Source: an uncultured Oscillospiraceae bacterium | GTDB taxonomy: Bacteria; Bacillota; Clostridia; Oscillospirales; Oscillospiraceae | Reading direction: 5' to 3' | Length of the DNA stretch: 64,000 nt | NCBI GenBank assembly: GCA_910585815.1 | Contig: CAJUFJ010000010.1 | Span: forward strand, 1-64,000 | Part shown: positions 32,647 to 40,041 of the stretch, piece after piece | Position numbering within the stretch: position 1 is the first letter of the stretch | How the letters are laid out: the number at the start of each line of letters is the position of its first letter | Notes under the pieces: generated by a model | Seen by the model: only the letters and a program-made list of their open reading frames with translations | Told to the model about the DNA's origin: nothing | Databases searched by the model: none | Position numbers and translations under genes: made by a program

Positions 32647-32724
32647 TGTAGGGGCGGATATCATCCGCCCGCCTGAAAAGGACCGGTGAATATTATGTGC
32701 GGGCGGGCACTGCCCGCCCCTACA
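32647..32724. repeat. Paired palindromic repeat, TGTAGGGGCGG family
   Basis: Opens TGTAGGGGCGGATATCATCC and closes GGCACTGCCCGCCCCTACA, so the outer ends form an inverted repeat around a short spacer. It separates two minus-strand genes. Confidence 0.8.
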
Positions 32725-32751
32725 CAGCATACCCCAAAAGAACCGTTTTCG

Positions 32752-33540
32752 TCAAGCCATCTGTTCCAACAGTGAGCGGATGGTGCCGGCGTGGTAGGCC
32801 CCCTCCTGGGCCAGCTCCAGGTAGAGCTCCCGCAGGCAGGGGTCGGCGGTGGTCTGGGCGGCCTGTTTGTTCTGCTGCTCCCACTGCTGCTCCCAGAGGA
32901 ACTGCTGCCGCAGGGCCAGGGGTAGAGAGGCGGGCAGGGTGGGGGCGGCGCAGCGGGGGGTATAGCGCCGGCCGGTGATGAGAAAGTAGGCGGCGGACAG
33001 CCGGCGGAAGGCGGAACGGTGGTCGCAGGCCAGAACGGCCAGCGCACGGGCGCAGGCGCCGCTGGCCCGGCGGGTCATGGCCCGGGCGGCGGCCGCGCCG
33101 GACTGGGCCAGAGTCATCAGCGCCTCCAAACGGGCGGCGTCCCCCTGGGAGGCCTCGCCCAGGCAGAAGGTGGGGGCGTCGGGGGTGACGGGTACGTCCG
33201 GGCAGGCGGGACAGTCCGGGCACTGGGGGCAGTCGGGACACTGGGGACAGTCCGGGCAGGCAGGACAGTCGGGGCATGCCGGCTCGGCGGGGCAGTCGGG
33301 CACCGGGGGGAGGTCCGGGGTGACAGGGGGCTGCTCCTCCTCCGGTGGTTCCACCGGGGGCGGCTCTACAGGCGGGGTCTCCTCCGGGGGCTCGGTGGGC
33401 TGGGCGGGGACGGCGCTGTCCGGGATGGCGTCGGACCGGGGGGCGGGCTGGTTGGGCATTACCCGGTCCCAGACCCGCTGGAAGGTGTTGGGGTCGATGT
33501 CCTGCCCGCGCAGGGCAGGAAGATCAACTTTTAATTCCAT
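32752..33540 (-). CDS. Pro/Cys-repeat protein with C-terminal ferritin-like helical domain
   Basis: A 262-residue protein in three parts. Residues 1-40 begin MELKVDLPALRGQDIDPNTF. A Pro/Glu-rich linker (~45-85) runs into a CPDCPAC/CPQCPDC repeat at ~86-118 with about ten cysteines at three-residue spacing. Residues ~130-262 are three to four long helices with paired Glu/His (LRELYLELAQEGAYHAG), like a ferritin-like or rubrerythrin-like four-helix domain. The Cys run could bind metal or form disulfides; function is unknown. No signal peptide. It is preceded by AAAGGAG. Confidence 0.7.
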   Translation of the reverse strand: MELKVDLPALRGQDIDPNTFQRVWDRVMPNQPAPRSDAIPDSAVPAQPTEPPEETPPVEPPPVEPPEEEQPPVTPDLPPVPDCPAEPACPDCPACPDCPQCPDCPQCPDCPACPDVPVTPDAPTFCLGEASQGDAARLEALMTLAQSGAAAARAMTRRASGACARALAVLACDHRSAFRRLSAAYFLITGRRYTPRCAAPTLPASLPLALRQQFLWEQQWEQQNKQAAQTTADPCLRELYLELAQEGAYHAGTIRSLLEQMA

Positions 33541-33676
33541 GATGTAAGACTCCTTTGCTGGAAAAATAGTCCGGGGGACTATCCCATCCTATGCCCTGGA
33601 AGGAGCTTTGGATTGCGTGAGGGGGAAAAATGTGGTACAATGCCTTGGTCACCTTTGCCGGGAGGAGCGTGTGCAT

Positions 33677-34084
33677 ATGGAAGAAAAAATATACCCGGTG
33701 GCGGGAATCGTCAACAGCCCCCACCAATTTTCCTACGAAAACGGAATCGTTGTGACCTGTGTAGAGCCCGGGCTGGCCCGGGGGGAGCTCCGCGCCGGAC
33801 CGGACTCCATCAATCCCCACGGGATGATTCATGGTGGGGCTATGGCGACGTTGGCGGATACGGTGGCGGGTTGCTGCGCCTGTTCCAAGGGGGGCAACTG
33901 CGTGACCGCCTCCAGCTCGATGGAGTTTCTGCGCCCTGCTCAGGGGGATTTGTTTTGTGAGGCTACCCCCAAAAAGCTGGGACGGCAGCTGTCGGTGATT
34001 CAGGTTACCATTACCAATGCCGGGGGGAAGACGGTGGCGACCGGGACGTTTAGTTTTTTTATGGCGCGGCCGGGGGAGGGATGA
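33677..34084 (+). CDS. PaaI-family hotdog-fold thioesterase
   Basis: A 135-residue hotdog-fold protein. The motif NPHGMIHGGAMATLADTVAG is the PaaI/YdiI acyl-CoA thioesterase signature, with the HGG turn and the following Asp as the catalytic region. The family hydrolyses aromatic or short-chain acyl-CoA; the substrate is unknown. The ATG at 33677 follows GGGAGGAG. Its stop opens into a long repeat region. Confidence 0.9.
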   Translation: MEEKIYPVAGIVNSPHQFSYENGIVVTCVEPGLARGELRAGPDSINPHGMIHGGAMATLADTVAGCCACSKGGNCVTASSSMEFLRPAQGDLFCEATPKKLGRQLSVIQVTITNAGGKTVATGTFSFFMARPGEG

Positions 34085-34600
34085 GTGGGGAATCCCCCAG
34101 TCACCGCCTGCGGCGGTGCCAGCCATCTCGGCCTAAGAGCCGCCGCTTTGCGGAGGTTGGCCTCGAAACGCGCCTGCGGGCGCAGCCTTTAGCAAGGGGG
34201 CCTTTGGAGCGGGAACGGTCCGGTTTGCGCCGAAAAGCCTCCTTTAGAAAGGAGGTGCCCCAGTTCGCAAACTGGGGCGGAGGATTGTATTTCGCCGCAG
34301 GCGAAATGTATGAAATAATCAAGGTTTGCAAAACTTTGTTTACTGCGTATGTTTTGCTTCGCAAAACGCAATCCTCAGTCAGCCTTCGGCTGACAGCCCC
34401 TTTCAAAAGGGGCCTTTGGAGCGGCAACGAAACAGTCTGCGTCGAAAAGCCCCCCCTTGCTAAAGGGGGGAGGGCCGCCGGACGTAGTCCGGTGGCGGGG
34501 GGATTCTGTATTTTGCCGGTCCTATTTTATCCTGATACCGTTTTATCCCCTTCGGGGATAGGCAAGGGTAGAACCCTTGCCCTACGGGCGGTTGTGTCAA
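34085..34600. repeat. Large composite of hairpin repeats
   Basis: A mosaic of at least three repeat types. CCTCCTTTAGAAAGGAGG, CCCCAGTTCGCAAACTGGGG and GGAGGATTGTATTTCGCCGC are matched 100-150 bases later by an inverted set (GTTTTGCTTCGCAAAAC, GCAATCCTCAGTCAGCC, CCCCTTTCAAAAGGGG). The composite ends with the ATCCCCTTCGGGGAT and GGGTAGAACCCTTGCCCTAC units seen in the 232-base array. No gene is supported here; a long open frame through it is repeat-derived. Confidence 0.75.
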
Positions 34601-34701
34601 AGGCAACCGTTGTTGTTCGCAGGGGGGAAGGGGGCTGCGGGGGGCGACGAGCCCGGGGGAGCGGAAAAATGACCGTTTTTACCGTTTTTATAAATTAACC
34701 A

Positions 34702-34730
34702 TTGACAATCCTGCAAGTCCGTGGTAGGAT
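34702..34730 (+). promoter_or_regulatory. Promoter of the lysine riboswitch leader
   Basis: TTGACA, a 17-base spacer and TAGGAT, about 15 bases before the riboswitch begins. Confidence 0.7.
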
Positions 34731-34744
34731 AACTGCAATTCTAT

Positions 34745-34918
34745 ATGAGGATAGAGGCGCGGCGCTCATGCGTACTGCGGGATATGGCCAGGCAGCCGTC
34801 CCGCGGGAGAGGGTGCGCCGCCGAAGGTCGGACGGCTTGCCTGAGCCGTTGGTCCTGGGCCGTTGGGAGAATATCCTGCGGACTGTCACGAGAGTGGAGC
34901 GCTATCCAGAGGTCCCCG
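34745..34918 (+). promoter_or_regulatory. Lysine riboswitch (L box)
   Basis: The leader contains the L-box landmarks in order: GATAGAGGCGCG in P1/J1-2, an AGTA-like CGTACTG turn, GGATATGGCCAGGCAGCCG, the invariant GCCGCCGAAGG, GTTGGGAGAATATCC, GGACTGTCACG and the closing GTGGAGCGCTATCC, which pairs with the start to form P1. Lysine binding should stabilise P1 and permit the downstream terminator at 34946, turning the transporter off when lysine is plentiful. Recognised by motif, not by covariance search. Confidence 0.85.
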
Positions 34919-34945
34919 GTGTGAGGCTGGGGGCGTCCGGTTTTG

Positions 34946-34981
34946 CCGTGGGGCGCGTTCTGCGCACCGCGGTTTTGTTTT
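34946..34981 (+). terminator. Riboswitch-controlled rho-independent terminator
   Basis: Eleven-pair stem CCGTGGGGCGC / GCGCACCGCGG with one mismatch and a GTTCT loop, followed by TTTTGTTTT. It lies between the lysine riboswitch and the transporter gene, the expected position for transcriptional control. Confidence 0.8.
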
Positions 34982-35028
34982 GCGCGAAAGGGGCTGTGTG
35001 TGGCCCTAAAAATTAGGAGGGAATACAA

Positions 35029-36759
35029 ATGAGAACCAGAAGAACCTTTGGCCTGCGGACCATTGTCCTTGTGATGATGCTGCTGGCCATGATGACCACC
35101 GCCTTCGCCGCCGGCGACCCCACCGACGCCACCGGCACCAAGATGATCGAGTGTCCCGACTGCGGCGCGGTGGGGGTGGTGCTGTCCGACGAGGCCGAGG
35201 CCGTTACCTGTGAGACCTGCGGAGGCACCGGCTATGTCCAGTCCCCCAGCAGCTTCTTCAACACCCCAATGGCCCTGCTGCCCCCCGTAATCGCCATCGC
35301 CCTGGCCCTGATTACCAAGGAGGTCTACTCCTCCCTGTTCATCGGCATCCTGGTGGGCGGGCTGCTCTACTCCAACTTCTCCTTTGAGGGGACGGTGCTC
35401 CACGCCTTTAACGACGGCATTGTGGCCTCCCTGTCCGACGGCTACAACGTGGGCATCCTGGTGTTCCTGGTCATCCTGGGCGTGATGGTGTGCCTGATGA
35501 ACAAGGCGGGCGGCTCCGCCGCCTTCGGCCGCTGGGCCAAGCACAACATCAAGTCCCGGGCCGGGGTCCAGCTGGCCACCATCGTGCTGGGCTGCCTGAT
35601 TTTTATTGACGACTACTTTAACTGCCTCACCGTGGGCTCCGTTATGCGCCCCGTTACCGACAAGCAGAATGTGTCCCGGGCCAAGCTGGCCTACCTCATT
35701 GACGCTACCGCCGCCCCCATCTGCATCATCGCCCCCATCTCCTCCTGGGCGGCCGCCGTGGCCTCCTTCGCGGAGGACGGACAGGGCCTGAACCTGTTCA
35801 TCAAGGCCATCCCCTACAACTTCTACGCCCTCCTCACCGTGGTGATGATGGTGGGTATGGTGCTGATGGGCGTGGAGTTCGGCACTATGGCCCGGTATGA
35901 GAAGAACGCTGTGGAAAACGGCGACCTCTTTTCCGGCTCCAACCCCTATGCCATGCTGGACGAGGAGAACGACGAGAGCAAGGGCATTGTGCTGGACCTG
36001 GTGCTGCCCATCCTGGTGCTGGTGGTGGCCTGTGTTATCGGCATGATCTACTCCGGCGGCTTCTTCTCCGGGGAGAACTTTGTGGACGCCTTCTCCAACT
36101 CCGACGCCTCCGTGGGCCTGATGCTGGGCTCCGCCTTCGGCCTGCTGTTTGCCTTCCTCTACTACCTGGTGCGCCGGTCCATGTCCTTTAAGGAGATGAT
36201 GGGCTGCATCCCCGAGGGCTTTAAGGCCATGGTGCCCGCCATTTTGATCCTCACCTTTGCCTGGTCCCTGAAGGGCATGACCGACTCCCTGGGCGCCAAG
36301 TTCTTTGTCCGGGACTTTGTCCGCTCCGCCTCCGGGCTGCAGGTGGTGCTGCCCGTGATCGTGTTTGCCGTGGGCTGCCTGCTGGCCTTCGCCACCGGCA
36401 CCAGCTGGGGTACCTTCGGTATCCTGATTCCCATTGTGCAGAGCGTGTTCGAGATGGACAACCCTATGGCCATTATCTGCATCTCCGCCTGTATGGCCGG
36501 CGCGGTGTGCGGCGACCACTGCTCCCCCATCTCCGACACCACCATTATGGCCTCCGCCGGCGCACAGTGTGACCACGTGAATCACGTGTCTACCCAACTG
36601 CCCTACGCCGTCTCCTGCGCCGTGATCTCCGGTATTACCTACCTGATTGCCGGCTTGCTGGTGACGGCAAAGGCGCCCGGGATTATCTCCCTGCCCATCG
36701 GCATCGTGCTGATGCTTGGGTTCCTCTTTGTGATGAAGGGACGCCGGCAGAACGTCTGA
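35029..36759 (+). CDS. NhaC-family transporter, probable lysine transporter (LysW type), with extracytoplasmic zinc ribbon
   Basis: A 576-residue membrane protein of the NhaC Na+/H+ antiporter superfamily, with about 11-12 membrane helices and the family core DDYFNCLTVGSVMRPVTD and ATGTSWGTFGI...CGDHCSPISDTT. NhaC-like genes behind L boxes were proposed earlier as lysine transporters (LysW), and this gene has an L box, so lysine uptake is the likely role. Unusually, after a signal-like first helix (~10-28) there are two CxxC pairs at residues 42/45 and 61/64, a DnaJ-like zinc ribbon before the transport domain. GGAGGGAATACAA precedes the ATG. Confidence 0.85.
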   Translation: MRTRRTFGLRTIVLVMMLLAMMTTAFAAGDPTDATGTKMIECPDCGAVGVVLSDEAEAVTCETCGGTGYVQSPSSFFNTPMALLPPVIAIALALITKEVYSSLFIGILVGGLLYSNFSFEGTVLHAFNDGIVASLSDGYNVGILVFLVILGVMVCLMNKAGGSAAFGRWAKHNIKSRAGVQLATIVLGCLIFIDDYFNCLTVGSVMRPVTDKQNVSRAKLAYLIDATAAPICIIAPISSWAAAVASFAEDGQGLNLFIKAIPYNFYALLTVVMMVGMVLMGVEFGTMARYEKNAVENGDLFSGSNPYAMLDEENDESKGIVLDLVLPILVLVVACVIGMIYSGGFFSGENFVDAFSNSDASVGLMLGSAFGLLFAFLYYLVRRSMSFKEMMGCIPEGFKAMVPAILILTFAWSLKGMTDSLGAKFFVRDFVRSASGLQVVLPVIVFAVGCLLAFATGTSWGTFGILIPIVQSVFEMDNPMAIICISACMAGAVCGDHCSPISDTTIMASAGAQCDHVNHVSTQLPYAVSCAVISGITYLIAGLLVTAKAPGIISLPIGIVLMLGFLFVMKGRRQNV

Positions 36760-36774
36760 ACCTAATCAGATAAA

Positions 36775-36802
36775 AAATGAGGCCGCCCCACCGGGGCGGC
36801 CT
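36775..36802 (-). terminator. Rho-independent terminator of the 36808 gene
   Basis: Stem GAGGCCGCCCC / GGGGCGGCCTC; on the minus strand it is followed by ATTTTTTAT. It can also act weakly for the convergent transporter gene. Confidence 0.75.
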
Positions 36803-36807
36803 CACGT

Positions 36808-37176
36808 TTACTCCGTAGGCTTGACGTATCCGATTTTGACATCCGGGTTTTGGGCGGCGATGTGGTCCAGGCACTGCTGGCCGGTGGGCTTGTCAAGCAC
36901 CTGGCCCCGGCGCTCCTGGCCGTCGGCGCAGGCCATGACCAGGTAGAACTGGTCGAAGTTGGCGGTGGCGCAGCACATTCGGGCCTTGACCTCCTCCTGA
37001 CGCAGCCAGGCCCGGGTGATCTGGCTGTATGGCAGGCAGGAGACGCCGGAAAATTTGCGGAGGTAGAGACACTGCTCCCCCAGGTGCACCTTGCCCATGT
37101 TGCGGGCCTGGGCGTAGTCCTGGGCCAGCGCCTGCGTGGGCAGGACAGCGCCGGGTATCTCCGGTTTGAATTTCAT
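36808..37176 (-). CDS. Conserved hypothetical protein, possibly PH-like
   Basis: A 122-residue soluble protein. The central part (LYLRKFSGVSCLPYSQITRAWLRQE) has the alternating beta pattern of a small PH-like domain, and the C-terminal helix ends GQQCLDHIAAQNPDVKIGY. I do not recognise a characterised relative. AAGGAGG lies upstream of the ATG. Single-gene unit with its own terminator. Confidence 0.65.
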   Translation of the reverse strand: MKFKPEIPGAVLPTQALAQDYAQARNMGKVHLGEQCLYLRKFSGVSCLPYSQITRAWLRQEEVKARMCCATANFDQFYLVMACADGQERRGQVLDKPTGQQCLDHIAAQNPDVKIGYVKPTE

Positions 37177-37239
37177 GGAAATCGCCTCCTTTTTGGGTAT
37201 TGTACCACAATTTATTTGTTAACGCAAGTGATTCTTGTT

Positions 37240-37310
37240 TGTAGGGGCGCATATTGTGCGCCCGTCCTGACATCACAAGGCTGTGCGGGCGCACAATGTG
37301 CGCCCCTACG
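37240..37310. repeat. Paired palindromic repeat, TGTAGGGGCGC family
   Basis: Opens TGTAGGGGCGCATATTGTGC and closes GCACAATGTGCGCCCCTACG around a ~20-base spacer. It lies between divergent transcription units. Confidence 0.8.
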
Positions 37311-37340
37311 GAAAAATATCGAAAATTCCCGGGAAAACCC

Positions 37341-37369
37341 TTGACAACTGTCTGTCCCGCTGGTAAAAT
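37341..37369 (+). promoter_or_regulatory. Promoter of the rplU-prp-rpmA operon
   Basis: Perfect TTGACA, a 17-base spacer and TAAAAT, 83 bases before the rplU ATG. Confidence 0.75.
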
Positions 37370-37370
37370 A

Positions 37371-37440
37371 CTGAGGCCGCATCGAGACAGGCTGTCAAGA
37401 GGGAGAGCCCCCGCCTGCAAGAGCGAGTCCGTAATAAAGG
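37371..37440 (+). promoter_or_regulatory. Candidate ribosomal protein L21 leader
   Basis: The transcribed leader of rplU holds short complementary arms (GACAGGCTGTC and GGGGGCTCTCCC-like, CGGACTCGC-like). In Firmicutes the L21 mRNA leader is a known autoregulatory RNA family. Position fits; structure was not computed. Confidence 0.4.
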
Positions 37441-37451
37441 AGTTGAATACT

Positions 37452-37763
37452 ATGCAGGCAATCATCGTTACCGGCGGCAAGCAGTATAAGGTGGCGGAGG
37501 GCGACACCCTGTTCATCGAGAAGCTGGAGGCCGAGGCCGGCCAGGCCATTACCTTCGACCAGGTGCTGGCGGTTCTGGACGGGGACAAGGCTACCTTTGG
37601 CGCTCCCACCGTGGAGGGCGCTTCTGTGGCCGCCACCGTGGTCAAGAACGGCAAGGGCAAGAAGATCCGCATCTTCAAGTACACCCCCAAGAAGGGCTAT
37701 CGGAAGCGCCAGGGCCACCGTCAGCCCTACACCAAGGTGGAGATCGGCGCCATCAAGGCCTGA
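37452..37763 (+). CDS. rplU: 50S ribosomal protein L21
   Basis: A 103-residue ribosomal protein bL21. It begins MQAIIVTGGKQYKV and contains the family end motif GYRKRQGHRQPYTKVEI. It binds 23S rRNA in the large subunit. First gene of the conserved rplU-prp-rpmA operon; its TGA overlaps the prp ATG (ATGA). Confidence 0.98.
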   Translation: MQAIIVTGGKQYKVAEGDTLFIEKLEAEAGQAITFDQVLAVLDGDKATFGAPTVEGASVAATVVKNGKGKKIRIFKYTPKKGYRKRQGHRQPYTKVEIGAIKA

Positions 37764-38092
37764 TGACTACCGTCACATTCTATTCTGAGGGCAGCCGCCT
37801 CACCGGCCTGGAGATGAAGGGCCACAGCGGCTACGCCCCCCAGGGAGAGGACATCGTCTGCGCCGCCCTCACCAGCGCCGTCCGCCTCACCGAGTGCGCC
37901 GTCAACGACGTGCTGGGGCTGGAGGCCGCGGTGAAGGTGCGGGACAGGGACGCATCTATCTCCCTGAAGCTCCCCAAGGCCCTGGATTCGGACAGCGAGA
38001 GCGTCTGCCAGACCCTTCTGGCCGCGCTGCTGGTCCACTGCGTTCAGCTGGCCGAGGAGTACCCTGAAAACATTACCGTCTTGGAGGTGTAA
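37763..38092 (+). CDS. prp: Ribosomal-processing cysteine protease Prp
   Basis: A 109-residue cysteine protease. It has the catalytic His in GHSGYA (residue ~21) and Cys in GEDIVCAALTSAV (~34). Prp removes the N-terminal extension of ribosomal protein L27 in Firmicutes, a step required for ribosome assembly. The downstream L27 in this operon carries that extension, which supports the function. Translation is coupled to rplU and ends 3 bases before rpmA. Confidence 0.95.
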   Translation: MTTVTFYSEGSRLTGLEMKGHSGYAPQGEDIVCAALTSAVRLTECAVNDVLGLEAAVKVRDRDASISLKLPKALDSDSESVCQTLLAALLVHCVQLAEEYPENITVLEV

Positions 38093-38095
38093 GAG

Positions 38096-38386
38096 ATGCT
38101 GAATATCGGTTTACAGTTTTTCGCCCATAAAAAGGGCGTGGGCTCCACCCGCAACGGCCGTGATTCCAAGGCCAAGCGGCTGGGCGTGAAGCGGGGCGAC
38201 GGCCAGTTTGTGCTGGCCGGCAACATCCTGGTCCGCCAGCGGGGCACTCATATTCATCCCGGCGTCAACGTGGGCAAGGGCAGCGACGACACCCTGTTCG
38301 CCATGAAGACCGGCCGCGTGAAGTTCGAGCGCCTGGGCAAGGACCGCAAGCAGGTCTCCATCGTGGAGGAAGCCGCCGCGGAGTAA
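38096..38386 (+). CDS. rpmA: 50S ribosomal protein L27 with cleavable N-terminal extension
   Basis: A 96-residue ribosomal protein bL27. The mature protein should begin at AHKKGVGST after removal of the nine-residue leader MLNIGLQFF by Prp, exactly the Firmicute pattern. The exposed N-terminus reaches the peptidyl-transferase centre. The core motifs GVKRGDGQFV and GTHIHPGVNVG are present. A strong terminator follows. Confidence 0.98.
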   Translation: MLNIGLQFFAHKKGVGSTRNGRDSKAKRLGVKRGDGQFVLAGNILVRQRGTHIHPGVNVGKGSDDTLFAMKTGRVKFERLGKDRKQVSIVEEAAAE

Positions 38387-38399
38387 TCATCAACAGGAA

Positions 38400-38430
38400 G
38401 CCGCAAACGGGTTTTCGTTTGCGGCTTTTT
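38400..38430 (+). terminator. Rho-independent terminator of the rplU operon
   Basis: Perfect 10-base-pair stem GCCGCAAACG / CGTTTGCGGC with a short loop, then TTTTT, 13 bases after the rpmA stop. Confidence 0.9.
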
Positions 38431-38454
38431 CTTCAAAATGGGGGATTCTGCACT

Positions 38455-38904
38455 ATGAAAACTGCCATCGTTTACTACTCCGCCCACCATGGCAACACCA
38501 GGAAGCTGGCGGAGGCCGTCGCCCGGGGGCGGGACGTTATCCTTATGGACGTCCAGGAGGTGAAAAGCGCCGACCTGAGCGGCTATGACCTGATCGGCTT
38601 TGCCTCGGGCATTTACTTCGGGAAATTTCACCGGAGCGTGGTGGAGTTCGCCAAAAACAACCTGCCCCAGGGGAAAAAGGTGTTTTTTCTGGCCACCTAC
38701 GGGGGCAGCAACGGGACAAAGGCCATCGAGGAGGCGGTCCGGGAGAGGGACGCCCAAATTGTGGGCAGCTTCGGCTGCAAGGGCTACGACACCTTCGGGC
38801 CCTTTAAGCTGGTGGGCGGTATCTGCAAGGGCCACCCGGACGAGACCGACCTGAAAAATGCCCGCCGGTTTTTGGACGGGCTGATGAAAACGGCAGAGAA
38901 TTGA
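38455..38904 (+). CDS. Flavodoxin-family protein
   Basis: A 149-residue flavodoxin-like protein. The N-terminal IVYYSAHHGNTRKLAEAV is the FMN phosphate-binding loop (S/T-x-x-x-G-N-T), with the later GSFGCKGYDTFGPF segment typical of short-chain flavodoxins in Clostridia. It probably carries electrons for an unknown partner. Its stop lies 10 bases before the PPC gene, so the two may be one operon. Confidence 0.88.
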   Translation: MKTAIVYYSAHHGNTRKLAEAVARGRDVILMDVQEVKSADLSGYDLIGFASGIYFGKFHRSVVEFAKNNLPQGKKVFFLATYGGSNGTKAIEEAVRERDAQIVGSFGCKGYDTFGPFKLVGGICKGHPDETDLKNARRFLDGLMKTAEN

Positions 38905-38914
38905 GGTGCTGAAT

Positions 38915-39343
38915 ATGGAATACAGAAAATTTCCCCAGGGCTATGCCCTGCGCCTGGACCCCGGCGAGGAGGTTGTGGAGTGCCTGACCCGGCTGGTGGA
39001 CCGGGAGCATGTCCGGCTGGGGACGGTGTCCGCACTGGGGGCCGCCAACGACGTGACCATCGGTATTTTTGACACGGCGGAGAAGAAATACTACTCTAAG
39101 CGCTATCAGGGGCAGTTTGAAATTTCTGCCCTGGTGGGGAACGTGACCCGGCAGGAGGGGAGGCCCTACCTCCACCTGCACATCACCATCGGCAACCCGA
39201 CGACCGGGGAGGTCTATGCCGGCCACCTGTCCGCCTGTACCATCAGCGCCACGCTGGAGCTGTTTCTCCAGGTGTGGGACGGGGAGATTGACCGGAAGCT
39301 CAGCGACACGGTGGGGCTGAACCTGCTGGAGTTTCAAGCCTGA
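38915..39343 (+). CDS. PPC/DUF296 domain DNA-binding-like protein
   Basis: A 142-residue protein with the PPC (DUF296) fold: YALRLDPGEEVVECL, VSALGAANDVTIGIF and the metal-binding HLHITIG and GHLSACTISAT segments. PPC domains occur in plant AT-hook proteins and as stand-alone bacterial proteins that form trimers and bind zinc; the function of the stand-alone form is unknown. The ATG at 38915 follows GAGGTG. Confidence 0.9.
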   Translation: MEYRKFPQGYALRLDPGEEVVECLTRLVDREHVRLGTVSALGAANDVTIGIFDTAEKKYYSKRYQGQFEISALVGNVTRQEGRPYLHLHITIGNPTTGEVYAGHLSACTISATLELFLQVWDGEIDRKLSDTVGLNLLEFQA

Positions 39344-39362
39344 AGGGGAAGGAGAAATATTT

Positions 39363-39662
39363 ATGGAGCAATGGCTGTATGTGATGTTCATTGAGAAGAC
39401 TAAGACCTACAACCGGCTGACCAAGGCCGCCGTGGAGCGGCATGTGGCCAACCTGAGGGCCCTGGACGAGGCCGGGCACATCGAGCTGGCCGGGGTGTTC
39501 AAGGGGTATCCCGGCGTGGCGGGGATGTATATTCTCCGGGCGGAGAGCTACGAGGCGGCCGAGGAGCTGTGCAAACAGGAGCCGCTGGTGGCGGAGGGCT
39601 TCGCCACCTATAAGCTGAAGGCCCTCCAGCCCGCGAATCAGGAAAATAACTATCTGCTATAA
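39363..39662 (+). CDS. YciI-like protein, copy 1
   Basis: A 99-residue ferredoxin-like alpha/beta protein of the YciI type: W-L-Y-V-M-F-I-E-K, H-V-A-N-L-R-A-L-D-E-A-G and the E-A-A-E-E-L-C-K-Q-E-P-L helix. YciI proteins are small dimeric enzymes or binding proteins of mostly unknown role. It is followed 14 bases later by a second copy-like gene, and preceded by GGGAAGGAG. Confidence 0.75.
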   Translation: MEQWLYVMFIEKTKTYNRLTKAAVERHVANLRALDEAGHIELAGVFKGYPGVAGMYILRAESYEAAEELCKQEPLVAEGFATYKLKALQPANQENNYLL

Positions 39663-39676
39663 GAAAGGGGACGGCT

Positions 39677-39988
39677 ATGAATTTAAAAGAGGGCAGCGTG
39701 CTTTACGCCAGGATTGATTACAAAATCGGAGACAGACAGGAGACAGAGCAGGATGCCATGGACTCCATGGAGTATCTGCAAAAAATTGCGGCGGAGCGTT
39801 ACCTTGCGGCGGGTGTGTTTGGCAATATGGAGCTGGGGACCATGGATGGAGCGATGGTGCTTTTTGAGGCGAAGGACTTGGCCGAGGCACAGAAAATCGC
39901 CAATGACGACCCGATTATACAGAGAGGCTATTACCGGTGCGACGTGTATCAGTGGAATGTGATGCTTTTATCAAAGGACGCAGGCTGA
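39677..39988 (+). CDS. YciI-like protein, copy 2
   Basis: A 103-residue relative of the upstream gene with the same helix-strand layout (SMEYLQKIAAERYLAAGVFG, LAEAQKIANDDPII). Sequence identity between the two is low, so they are an old duplication or a heterodimer pair. Function unknown. It lies 53 bases before obg. Confidence 0.7.
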   Translation: MNLKEGSVLYARIDYKIGDRQETEQDAMDSMEYLQKIAAERYLAAGVFGNMELGTMDGAMVLFEAKDLAEAQKIANDDPIIQRGYYRCDVYQWNVMLLSKDAG

Positions 39989-40041
39989 TAGACAGTCCGG
40001 GAATGGAAAAGACAGCTTTTGAGTAGAAGGAGGTGCCCGAG

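Noticed and set aside
34081..34698. A 205-codon open frame after the PaaI gene
   Set aside because: Lies entirely inside composite hairpin repeats; composition follows the repeat units.
34702..35016. A 104-codon open frame before the NhaC-type gene
   Set aside because: Coincides exactly with the promoter, lysine riboswitch and terminator, and has no ribosome-binding site or similarity.
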